A stretch of DNA of 64,000 nt from Dactylosporangium siamense (lineage in GTDB: Bacteria > Actinomycetota > Actinomycetes > Mycobacteriales > Micromonosporaceae). Below, piece by piece: positions 57,022-64,000 of this stretch; the first letter of the stretch is position 1, and the number at the start of each line of letters is the position of its first letter. The stretch is from the NCBI RefSeq assembly GCF_016862795.1, contig NZ_BONQ01000083.1, positions 124,001 through 188,000 of the forward strand. Direction: 5' to 3'. A program made the position numbers and the translations under genes. The notes beneath the pieces are model-generated. The model did not search any database and was not told the origin of the DNA. It saw only the letters and a list, made by a program, of their open reading frames with translations.

Positions 57022-58575
57022 TCAGGTCGCGTAGGCGATGCTCAGTTCGTCTGCGGTCAGGACGTTGGACTGCACGTACACGAGCTCGATGTTGCAGTCG
57101 GTGTAGTACCCCGGCAGCGGAATCGGCGGCGGCGGGAACGACGGGGTGAAGGTCAACGGGATGATGCCCAGCACGTTGGCGGAGAACTTCGACGTGTAGA
57201 ACTTCACGTTGCCCTCGACGGTCAGCTTCTTGCTCTTCGTCAGCAGCGGCTTCGGCGCACCGGGGGTCCGCAGCTCGAACGGCGTCGACACCGAGTTCTT
57301 CATGCTGAACGCCAGCACCTTGACCTTGCTGCCGTCCTTCTTCGTCAGCTCCGCAACCCCGTCGTAGACGAGGCTGTCCATGGTCATCGTCTCGGCGAGG
57401 AGGATCGACGGCGCGGCAGCCACGTGCGGCTGCCCCTCCGCGATCTTCGCCTTCTTGTCGTTGATCGAGGCCGAGGCGCTCGGGCAGGCCGTCGCCTTCG
57501 CCGGTGTATTCGCCGTGCCCGGCACCGGCGCCGAGGTGGCCGGCGACGCGGCCAACGCCGGTGCGGTGGTGGCCGACGCCGACGGCACCGGGTCGGCCTG
57601 CTTGCCGCCGCCGAAGATGCCGCCGAGCCAGTCGAGCAGGCCCGGCTTCTCCTCCTCGGTCTTCGCCGGCGACGGGCTGGGGCTCGGCGACGCGGAGGTC
57701 GCGCCGCCGCTTGGCGCCGGCTGGGTGCCGGTGCTGGCCTTCACCGAAGGGCTGGCACAGGCGGCCGGCGCGGCGAACGCCGGCGCGGCCCCGTTGGTGG
57801 CCCCGAACAGCGAGGCACCGGCGACGGCGCCGGTGAGCAGCAGCGCGAACAGCGGGATGCCGAGCCCGCGCCGCCGGGGCAGGCCGTCGTGGCCGTTCGG
57901 CGGACGCTCGTCGTCGGCGCTGCCCGCCCCGCTGCCGGTGGGTGCGTCGTAGTCGTCGTGCAGCGGGCTGCGCTGCGCGATCGGCAGCGAGTCCGTCAGC
58001 ACGCCCGAGGTGGGCCGGGGGGTGGGCTCGTCGAACGCCGGCTGCTCCCGGGTCGGCTCGTCGTAGGGGGCGTCGGTCGCCTTGCGCAGCGACGGCCGCC
58101 CATACGTCGTGTCGTCCGGGTCCTCGGCGAGCAGGTCGTTCAGGGGAGCGCGCTCATAGGTCTGCGCGCCGTCCTCATCCTCATCCGTGGCGGGTGCGGT
58201 CCCGGGCGACCAGGCGGCGGCCAGGCCACCACCGACGACGCCGAGGATCATGCCGAGGAAGAAGCCACCGAGGTTGAGCCCGATGATCGAGTACAGCGCG
58301 GTGAGCGTGCCCAGAATGCCGTAGAACAGCCGCTGGCCCGGCGACAGCCAGGTCAGCACACCGCAGAGCACCAGCATCGCGGGGATGACGTAGGACAGGA
58401 ACCCCGTCGGCCCGAAGTGGACCTCCAGAGCCAGTTTCAGGTTGGCGCTGAGGAAGAGTTCCACCCCGGACAGGATCAGGTACCAGCCGCCCCAGAACGG
58501 ACGCTGGGCACGCCACCCACTGAAGCCACCTGAGGTCGCACGTCGTCTGGCGTGCGAGGGGGTGGGAGTGGTCAC
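57022..58575 (-). CDS. DUF6114 family membrane protein
   Basis: 517 residues from GTG 58575 (GGAGG upstream). Three to four N-terminal helices (FWGGWYLILSGVELFLS to GGFFLGMILGVVGGGLAAAWSP), a charged spacer (about 135-240), one more helix (PLFALLLTGAVAGASLF), a Pro/Ser/Ala linker, then a C-terminal domain of about 140 residues (TMTMDSLVYDGVAELTKKDGSKVKVLAFSMKNS) probably extracytoplasmic. The family pairs with DUF6230, as here; role unknown. Homologues usually lack such a large C-terminal part, so it may be a fusion. Confidence 0.85.
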   Translation of the reverse strand: MTTPTPSHARRRATSGGFSGWRAQRPFWGGWYLILSGVELFLSANLKLALEVHFGPTGFLSYVIPAMLVLCGVLTWLSPGQRLFYGILGTLTALYSIIGLNLGGFFLGMILGVVGGGLAAAWSPGTAPATDEDEDGAQTYERAPLNDLLAEDPDDTTYGRPSLRKATDAPYDEPTREQPAFDEPTPRPTSGVLTDSLPIAQRSPLHDDYDAPTGSGAGSADDERPPNGHDGLPRRRGLGIPLFALLLTGAVAGASLFGATNGAAPAFAAPAACASPSVKASTGTQPAPSGGATSASPSPSPSPAKTEEEKPGLLDWLGGIFGGGKQADPVPSASATTAPALAASPATSAPVPGTANTPAKATACPSASASINDKKAKIAEGQPHVAAAPSILLAETMTMDSLVYDGVAELTKKDGSKVKVLAFSMKNSVSTPFELRTPGAPKPLLTKSKKLTVEGNVKFYTSKFSANVLGIIPLTFTPSFPPPPIPLPGYYTDCNIELVYVQSNVLTADELSIAYAT

Positions 58576-58651
58576 GGGATCCTCCAGCTGAAAGGTCTGA
58601 CAGCAAGCAACTGGGCCCGCGGGTATGACGCCGCGGGCCCAGGCAGTGGAA

Positions 58652-59296
58652 CTAGAAGCACTCGAAGGGGGTGCCACCGGTGGAGAGGCTCAGGTCGAGA
58701 CCCGTGAGCTTGAACGTGCCGGCGGTGGTCGACCAGGCAACCTGCTTGAGGTTGGTGATGACCACGCTGTCCGCCTGCTGGGCGAAGCTGCCCTGCAGGC
58801 CCTTGGCGTTGGCGCCGCCCTTGGTGAGGTCGGACGCGTCGATGCCGATCTGGATGTTCTCGAACGTGGCGTCACCCTTGAGCGACGTCAGGTCGATCAG
58901 CAGGTCGGTCGCCTCGGCCGGGGCACCAGCGGCCTGGCCGGCGTGGATCACCATGCTGACGGGCAGCCCGGGGACCTTGACCGACTGGCACAGGTTGTAG
59001 AGCTTGGCGGACTTGATGCCCGAGACGGCGACGAAGTGGTTCTTCGGGTCGGCCGGGTTGGCGGGGTTGCCGCCCTTCTCGGTCGCGAGGCCGCCGTACT
59101 GGACGAAGCCGGTGCCCTCAAGCTTGTCGGCGGAGACCTTGAACTGCTGGCCGGAGACGCTGAACGACGCGGCGATCGCGCCGGTCGCCTGGCCGAAGAC
59201 GATGGCGCCGGCGATGAAGGTGGCAGGCACGACGACGGTTGCGAAACGCTTCCATCGCGTGCGGCCCTTCACCGCGCTGCCCTGAGCTACGGACAC
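58652..59296 (-). CDS. DUF6230 family secreted protein
   Basis: 214 residues from GTG 59296 (AGGAG 6 nt upstream). One N-terminal helix (FATVVVPATFIAGAIVFG) followed by a beta-rich body (FSVSGQQFKVSADKLEGTGFVQYGG ... LYNLCQSVKVPGLPVSMVI) ending in ECF. Two Cys could bridge. Encoded just upstream of its partner DUF6114 with a 76-bp gap. A conserved actinomycete surface pair of unknown function. Confidence 0.88.
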   Translation of the reverse strand: MSVAQGSAVKGRTRWKRFATVVVPATFIAGAIVFGQATGAIAASFSVSGQQFKVSADKLEGTGFVQYGGLATEKGGNPANPADPKNHFVAVSGIKSAKLYNLCQSVKVPGLPVSMVIHAGQAAGAPAEATDLLIDLTSLKGDATFENIQIGIDASDLTKGGANAKGLQGSFAQQADSVVITNLKQVAWSTTAGTFKLTGLDLSLSTGGTPFECF

Positions 59297-59663
59297 GTGA
59301 AGCTCCTCTTGGGTCGCGGGGGTGCAGACGGTGCGGCGCTCCCTGTCACAACGGGCGCTCGCACCGGTGTTGGTGTCTCGACGCCCCGGCCGGCCCTGCG
59401 CAAGCAGGGGGTGGAACCGGGGGGTGGGGCGTGCGGACGATGTTGCCGCCTCCCTCGTGCGCGGACAAGGCCCGTAGTTACTGACCGGTAACGGCTGAAG
59501 TCCAGAAATCACACGCTGCGTAGTCGGTTACCGGAGCGTTTCCGGGGTGTGACCGGCCTTCAAAGAGCGCAAAGACGGACAAAGGACCGTTGTGACGGTT
59601 ACCACATGTGAGCAATCTTGCAAGAGGTAACGGTTCTATAACGACAAACCCCGGAGGTTCTCA

Positions 59664-59720
59664 ATGTGCACATCGACTGTCATGAGTTCTTCGCGCAATG
59701 GACGAAATGCCACATCTTGA
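59664..59720 (+). CDS. Possible 18-residue leader ORF
   Basis: ATG 59664 with GGAGG 7 nt upstream; 18 codons, Ser/Thr-rich, stop at 59718. It lies 200 bp ahead of the sugar dehydrogenase in an AT-richer spacer. A short leader or chance; the rest of 59297-59921 has no other gene. Confidence 0.3.
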   Translation: MCTSTVMSSSRNGRNATS

Positions 59721-59753
59721 AAAACTCAGCATTGCCGTTTGCTTCCTGCGGTG

Positions 59754-59776
59754 GTTAGTTAGCTCTGATAACTAAC
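59754..59776. promoter_or_regulatory. Inverted repeat GTTAGTTA-N7-TAACTAAC
   Basis: Perfect 8-bp arms (59754-59761 and 59769-59776), 145 bp before the sugar dehydrogenase start and AT-rich relative to the genome. Possible operator; the cognate regulator is not in the window. Confidence 0.5.
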
Positions 59777-59921
59777 ACGGTGGCCGCCATCCACCGCCAC
59801 AGTTGTCACCGCCCGCGCGCGCGAAGGGTCGGCGCCCCGCACCGCACGCGATTCAGGAAGCGCGATCGGCGCGCGTCTTGCCTGGCTGGAACCCCCATCA
59901 GCCCAGGAAGGACCCCCCGCA

Positions 59922-62762
59922 ATGGCACCATCCCCGCGCCGGTGGAGACGGCTGCTCACCGCAGCCACCCTCGCCGCCGGCAGTTCCGTCGTGGCCGCGG
60001 TGGCCCACGCACCCGCCGCCGCCGCGATCCCCCTCCCGGCCACCGACTACCAGCACGTCCAGCTGGCCCTCGGCAGCGCCGAGCTCGGCGAGGCGATGTC
60101 CCTGGCCGTGATGCCGGACCGCACCGTGATCCACACGGCCCGCGACGGCACAGTCCGCGTCACCGACGCCGCCGGTAACACCAAGGTCGCCGGCAAGCTC
60201 TCCGTCTACACGCACGACGAGGAGGGCCTGCAGGGCGTCGCCGTCGACCCCGGCTTCGCCTCCAACCGGTGGGTCTGGCTGTATTACTCGCCGACGCTGT
60301 CGACCCCCGCGGGCGACTCGCCGGCCTCCGGCACCGCCGCCGACTTCGCGCCCTGGAAGGGGCACCTCAACCTTTCCCGCTTCACGCTGAAGGCCGACAA
60401 CACGCTCGACTTCGCCAGCGAGAAGGTCGTGCTGACCGTCGACAACGACCGGGGCAGCTGCTGCCACGTGGGCGGCGACATCGACTTCGACGCGTCGGGC
60501 AACCTGTACCTGACCACGGGTGACGACACGAACCCGTTCGAGTCAGGATCCTACGCGCCGATCGACGAGCGGACCGACCGCAACCCGCAGTACGACGCGC
60601 AGCGCTCTTCGGCGAACACCAACGACCTGCGGGGCAAGGTCCTGCGGATCAAGCCGAACACGGACGGCACGTATGCCATCCCGTCCGGCAACCTGTTCGC
60701 GCCGGGCACCGCGAAGACCCGTCCCGAGATCTATGCGATGGGCCTGCGCAACCCGTTCCGGATGAGCGTGGACAAGCCGACCGGCGTCGTCTACCTGGGC
60801 GACTACGGCCCGGACGCCGGCGCCGCCGACGCCAACCGGGGCCCGGGCGGGCAGGTCGAGTTCAACCGGATCACGGCCGCGGGCAACTACGGCTGGCCGT
60901 ACTGCACCGGCACCAACTCGACCAACGAGACCTACAACGAGTGGAACTTCGCCACCAACTCGACCGGCCCCAAGTACAACTGCGGCGGCGGGCCCACGAA
61001 CAACTCCTTCCGCAACACCGGTCTCGCCACGCTGCCCGCGGCGAAGTCCAGCTGGATCCGCTACGGGTTCGACTCGACCCCGCCGGAGTTCGGCGGCGGC
61101 TCCGAGTCGCCGATGGGTGGTCCGGTGTACCGCTACAACGCCGGGCTCAACTCGGCGGTGAAGTTCCCCCAGAGCCTGGACGGCAACTTCTTCGCCGGTG
61201 AGTACGGCCGCCGGTGGATCAAGCCGGTGAAGATCAACGCGGACGGATCCCCGGGCGAGATCTCGACCTTCCCGTGGGCCGGCACGCAGGTCATGGACAT
61301 GGCCTTCGGTCCCGACGGCGCGCTGTACGTGCTGGACTACGGCACCGGCAGCAACAACCAGGCCCTGTACCGGGTGGAGTACATCGGCGGCGGCAACCGC
61401 GCGCCGACGGCGAAGATCACTCCGTCGGTGACGTCCGGCCCCAACCCGCTGACGGTGAGCTTCTCCTCGTCCGGCAGCTCCGACCCCGAGGGTGGCGCGC
61501 TCACCTACGCCTGGGACTTCGACGGCAACGGCACCACCGACTCGACGGCCGCGAACCCGTCCTTCACCTACACCACCAACGGCACGAAGACCCCGACGCT
61601 GACCGTCAAGGACCCGCAGGGCCTCACCGGCTCCGCGAGCACCGTCATCACCGTCGGCAACAGCGCGCCGAGCGTGACGCTGTCGCTGCCGGCCAACGGC
61701 CAGCTGTTCAACTTCGGCGACACCGTGCCGTTCACGATCAGCGTCACCGACCCCGAGGACGGCACGATCAACTGCTCGCGGGTGAGCATGACCTACTCGC
61801 TGGGTCACGACAGCCACGCGCACCAGATCACCTCGAAGACCGGCTGCACCGGCTCGATCGCCGTGCCGGTCGACGGTGAGCACGACGCGGCCGCGAACAT
61901 CTTCGGCGTCTTCGACGCGGCGTACACCGACAACGGCGGGCTCACCACGCACGTGATCCGCACGCTGCAGCCCAAGCACCGCCAGGGCGAGCACTTCGGC
62001 GCCCAGTCGGGCGTCCAGGTCGCCCCGCACGCGGCGGCCGAGGGCGGCAACACGGCCGGCTTCATCGAGAACGGCGACTGGATCTCCTACACGCCGTACC
62101 TGCTGAACAACGCCACCCAGTTCACCGCCCGGGTCTCCTCGGCGGGCGCCGGCGGCACGATCGAGGTCCGCGCCGGCTCGGCGACGGGCACCCTGCTCGG
62201 CACCGCCACGGTCGCCCCGACCGGCGGCTGGGAGACGTTCGCCAACGTCACGGCGAACCTCTCCGGGGCGCCTTCTTCGGCGACCACGCTGTACCTGGTG
62301 TTCAAGGGCGGCACCGGCTACCTGTTCGACGTGGACGCGTTCACGTTCACGACCGGGACGGTCAGTGCCGGCCCGACGGTGAGCCTCCGTTCGCTGACGA
62401 ACAACCAGTACGTGACCGCGGCGAACGCGACCACCGCACTGATCGCCAACTCGGCGACGATCGGCACCGCGCAGCAGTTCGAGCTCGTCGACCTCGGCGG
62501 CGGCAAGGTGGCGCTGAAGTCGAAGGCCAATGGCCAGTTCGTCTGCGCGGAGAACGCCGGCGCGAACCCGCTGCTCGCCAACCGGGCGACGGCCGGCTCG
62601 TGGGAGACGTTCAACCTGATCCGCAACGCCGACGGCAGCGAGAGCCTGCAGGCGACGGTGAACAGCCAGTACGTCACCGCGGAGAACAACGGCGCCGGCT
62701 CGCTCATCGCGAACCGGGCGGCGATCGGGCCCTGGGAGAAGTTCGAACTCATCGGCGCCTGA
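59922..62762 (+). CDS. Secreted PQQ-type sugar dehydrogenase with PKD and CBM modules
   Basis: 946 residues. Signal peptide (LLTAATLAAGSSVVAAVAHA). Residues about 40-480 are a glucose/sorbosone dehydrogenase propeller: HDEEGLQGVAVDPGF, GGDIDFDASGNLYLTTGDDTN and MGLRNPFRM. Then a PKD domain (about 490-580), an intervening beta domain, a CBM6-like module (about 690-810: GFIENGDWISYTPYLLNN) and a C-terminal fascin/ricin-type trefoil of three repeats (NNQYVTAANA, NGQFVCAENA, NSQYVTAENN). Predicted extracellular sugar oxidation on a polysaccharide surface. Confidence 0.93.
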   Translation: MAPSPRRWRRLLTAATLAAGSSVVAAVAHAPAAAAIPLPATDYQHVQLALGSAELGEAMSLAVMPDRTVIHTARDGTVRVTDAAGNTKVAGKLSVYTHDEEGLQGVAVDPGFASNRWVWLYYSPTLSTPAGDSPASGTAADFAPWKGHLNLSRFTLKADNTLDFASEKVVLTVDNDRGSCCHVGGDIDFDASGNLYLTTGDDTNPFESGSYAPIDERTDRNPQYDAQRSSANTNDLRGKVLRIKPNTDGTYAIPSGNLFAPGTAKTRPEIYAMGLRNPFRMSVDKPTGVVYLGDYGPDAGAADANRGPGGQVEFNRITAAGNYGWPYCTGTNSTNETYNEWNFATNSTGPKYNCGGGPTNNSFRNTGLATLPAAKSSWIRYGFDSTPPEFGGGSESPMGGPVYRYNAGLNSAVKFPQSLDGNFFAGEYGRRWIKPVKINADGSPGEISTFPWAGTQVMDMAFGPDGALYVLDYGTGSNNQALYRVEYIGGGNRAPTAKITPSVTSGPNPLTVSFSSSGSSDPEGGALTYAWDFDGNGTTDSTAANPSFTYTTNGTKTPTLTVKDPQGLTGSASTVITVGNSAPSVTLSLPANGQLFNFGDTVPFTISVTDPEDGTINCSRVSMTYSLGHDSHAHQITSKTGCTGSIAVPVDGEHDAAANIFGVFDAAYTDNGGLTTHVIRTLQPKHRQGEHFGAQSGVQVAPHAAAEGGNTAGFIENGDWISYTPYLLNNATQFTARVSSAGAGGTIEVRAGSATGTLLGTATVAPTGGWETFANVTANLSGAPSSATTLYLVFKGGTGYLFDVDAFTFTTGTVSAGPTVSLRSLTNNQYVTAANATTALIANSATIGTAQQFELVDLGGGKVALKSKANGQFVCAENAGANPLLANRATAGSWETFNLIRNADGSESLQATVNSQYVTAENNGAGSLIANRAAIGPWEKFELIGA

Positions 62763-62784
62763 TGTTGGAAAATGTGCGGTCCAT

Positions 62785-62886
62785 TGTCCCGCGTGTGCGG
62801 GACATTGATGAGTGCCTCTTGACACTCTTCGTTGGATCGTGAGTGTATGTGTTGGTCCGTGGGGACGTCCGTCGTCTCCACGGACC
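62785..62886 (+). terminator. Hairpins downstream of sugar dehydrogenase
   Basis: A small stem TGTCCCGC/GCGGGACA (62785-62804) and a larger one GGTCCGTGGGGACG/CGTCTCCACGGACC (62854-62867 and 62873-62886, one G-U). The larger stem could be a terminator or a leader structure of the GH2 gene. Confidence 0.6.
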
Positions 62887-62930
62887 AGCCTCGGCCGCCA
62901 CCGGGGCTGACGCATACCTCGAGGAGCCTG

Positions 62931-64000
62931 ATGAAGCTCTCCAGATGGTTCGCGCTCTCCCTGGCCCCTGTGCTGGCCACGGCGGGCACCGTGATCGCCA
63001 TGGCGAGTCCGGCGAGCGCATGGACCCCCAAGACACCACCGATGACCACCCCGTGGACCAACTCGGTGTCCACGACCAACCCGCTGCCCGAGTACCCCCG
63101 CCCGCAGCTGACCAGGACCGACTGGCAGAACCTCAACGGCATCTGGGACTTCGCGGTCACCGGCAGCGGCCAGACCAGCCCGCCCGCCACGTTCGGCGAG
63201 CAGATCCGGGTGCCGTACCCCGTCGAGTCCGCCCTGTCGGGCATCCAGCGCAAGGTCACCGAAAACGACAAGCTCTGGTACAAGCGCACCTTCACGATCC
63301 CGTCGGGCTGGGCCGGCCGCCGGGTCCAGCTCAACTTCGGCGCGGTCGACTGGCAGAGCACCGTGTGGGTCAACGGCACCCAGGCGGGCGCCGTCCACAG
63401 CGGCGGCTACGACGCCTTCACCTACGACATCACCGGCCTGCTCAACGGCGGCACCAACACGATCATCGTCGGCGTGTACGACCCGACCGACGCCGGCACG
63501 CAGGCCGTCGGCAAGCAGCGCCGCAACGACGTGCTCCCGCACGCGGGCGGCGGCATCTTCTACACCGGCTCCTCGGGCATCTGGCAGACCGTCTGGCTGG
63601 AGCCGACCCCGACCGCCCGGATCACCCGGGTGGACCTGGTGCCGAACATCTCCAACAACACCCTGTCGGTGAACGTCCAGGGCGCCGGGCTGTCCGGGCA
63701 GACCGTGACCGCCACCGTCCTGTCCGGCACCACCCAGGTCGGCACCGCCAACGGTGGGGTGGGCTCCGCGTTCAGCGTCCCGGTGCCCAACGCGCACCGC
63801 TGGTCGCCCAGCGATCCCTTCCTGTACACCGTCCGCGTCGACCTCAAGAGCGGCTCGACCGTGGTGGACTCGGTCGGCAGCTACGCCGGGATGCGCTCGA
63901 TCTCGATCGGCAACATCAACGGCAAGCTGCGCATCCTGCTCAACGGTCAGTTCGTCTTCCAGTCCGGCACCCTGGACCAGGGCTACTGGCCCGACGGCAT
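62931..64000 (+). CDS. Secreted GH2-like glycoside hydrolase, 3' end outside window
   Basis: 356 residues visible. Signal peptide (FALSLAPVLATAGTVIAMA, cleavage near ASA). Then a GH2 sugar-binding domain (DWQNLNGIWDFAV ... LWYKRTFTIP ... VDWQSTVWVNGTQAG) and the start of the immunoglobulin-like domain. This fits beta-galactosidase or beta-glucuronidase relatives; the catalytic part lies beyond the edge. GAGGAG upstream of ATG 62931. Same strand as the sugar dehydrogenase, suggesting a shared substrate. Confidence 0.9.
   Translation, partial: MKLSRWFALSLAPVLATAGTVIAMASPASAWTPKTPPMTTPWTNSVSTTNPLPEYPRPQLTRTDWQNLNGIWDFAVTGSGQTSPPATFGEQIRVPYPVESALSGIQRKVTENDKLWYKRTFTIPSGWAGRRVQLNFGAVDWQSTVWVNGTQAGAVHSGGYDAFTYDITGLLNGGTNTIIVGVYDPTDAGTQAVGKQRRNDVLPHAGGGIFYTGSSGIWQTVWLEPTPTARITRVDLVPNISNNTLSVNVQGAGLSGQTVTATVLSGTTQVGTANGGVGSAFSVPVPNAHRWSPSDPFLYTVRVDLKSGSTVVDSVGSYAGMRSISIGNINGKLRILLNGQFVFQSGTLDQGYWPDG

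Noticed and set aside
60543-63797. Very long antisense ORF opposite the sugar dehydrogenase
   Set aside because: A shadow of the GC-rich codon pattern; the plus-strand genes have clear domains, signal peptides and ribosome sites.

Overview
The window is 64 kb of very GC-rich chromosome from a filamentous actinobacterium, most likely a member of Micromonosporaceae; the genus cannot be fixed from the sequence alone. Pointers are the frequent GTG starts, the futalosine menaquinone genes mqnB and mqnD, family pairs typical of actinomycetes (DUF3027, DUF2530, DUF5753 with DUF397, DUF6230 with DUF6114, a TadA-associated protein), an XPB-type helicase next to a helicase-associated protein, and secreted chitin- and sugar-acting enzymes.

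Layout. 1-8.9 kb: an MFS exporter (cut by the window edge) with its MarR repressor, a small membrane protein, a VOC protein, an AraC regulator, DUF3027, a second MFS protein coupled to mqnB, then mqnD, a cold-shock protein and a HAD phosphatase. 9-17.1 kb: a secreted CBM2-GH18 chitinase behind a perfect palindromic operator, the helicase-associated and XPB helicase pair, two paralogous mini membrane proteins and two large intergenic tandem-repeat arrays. 17.1-28.9 kb: a core block of asd, lysC, a lipoprotein, leuA with a leader peptide attenuator, a secreted HNH nuclease, recR, ybaB, dnaX, SRP RNA and tRNA-Ser(GGA). 28.9-39.2 kb: an accessory region between two tRNA-Ser genes. It holds DUF6232, DUF5753 and DUF397 genes, an M23 peptidase, an oxidoreductase with its TetR regulator, a decayed MNT/HEPN toxin-antitoxin pair, and a roughly 1 kb insert flanked by a duplicated tRNA-Ser(CGA) 3' end that carries a compact two-gene cassette resembling a very divergent BrnT/BrnA system. 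39.3-48.3 kb: deoD, an ABC export operon divergent from its two-component system, a TetR/thioesterase pair, tadA with its partner, and membrane proteins. 48.4-57 kb: a beta-propeller protein, tyrA, mtnA, an HhH-PHP protein, an EamA transporter, a DUF885 peptidase and a CoA transferase. 57-64 kb: the DUF6114/DUF6230 pair, a large multidomain sugar dehydrogenase and the start of a GH2 enzyme.

How the parts work together. lysC and asd make aspartate semialdehyde for lysine, threonine, methionine and diaminopimelate; leuA and tyrA add leucine and tyrosine; mqnB and mqnD serve menaquinone synthesis. recR, ybaB and dnaX form the usual replication and repair cluster. The chitinase, sugar dehydrogenase and GH2 enzyme are secreted enzymes of a soil polymer degrader. 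The most unusual material is the tRNA-flanked toxin-antitoxin-like insert, the inactivated MNT/HEPN locus beside it, the leuA attenuator and several minisatellite arrays that occupy intergenic spacers.
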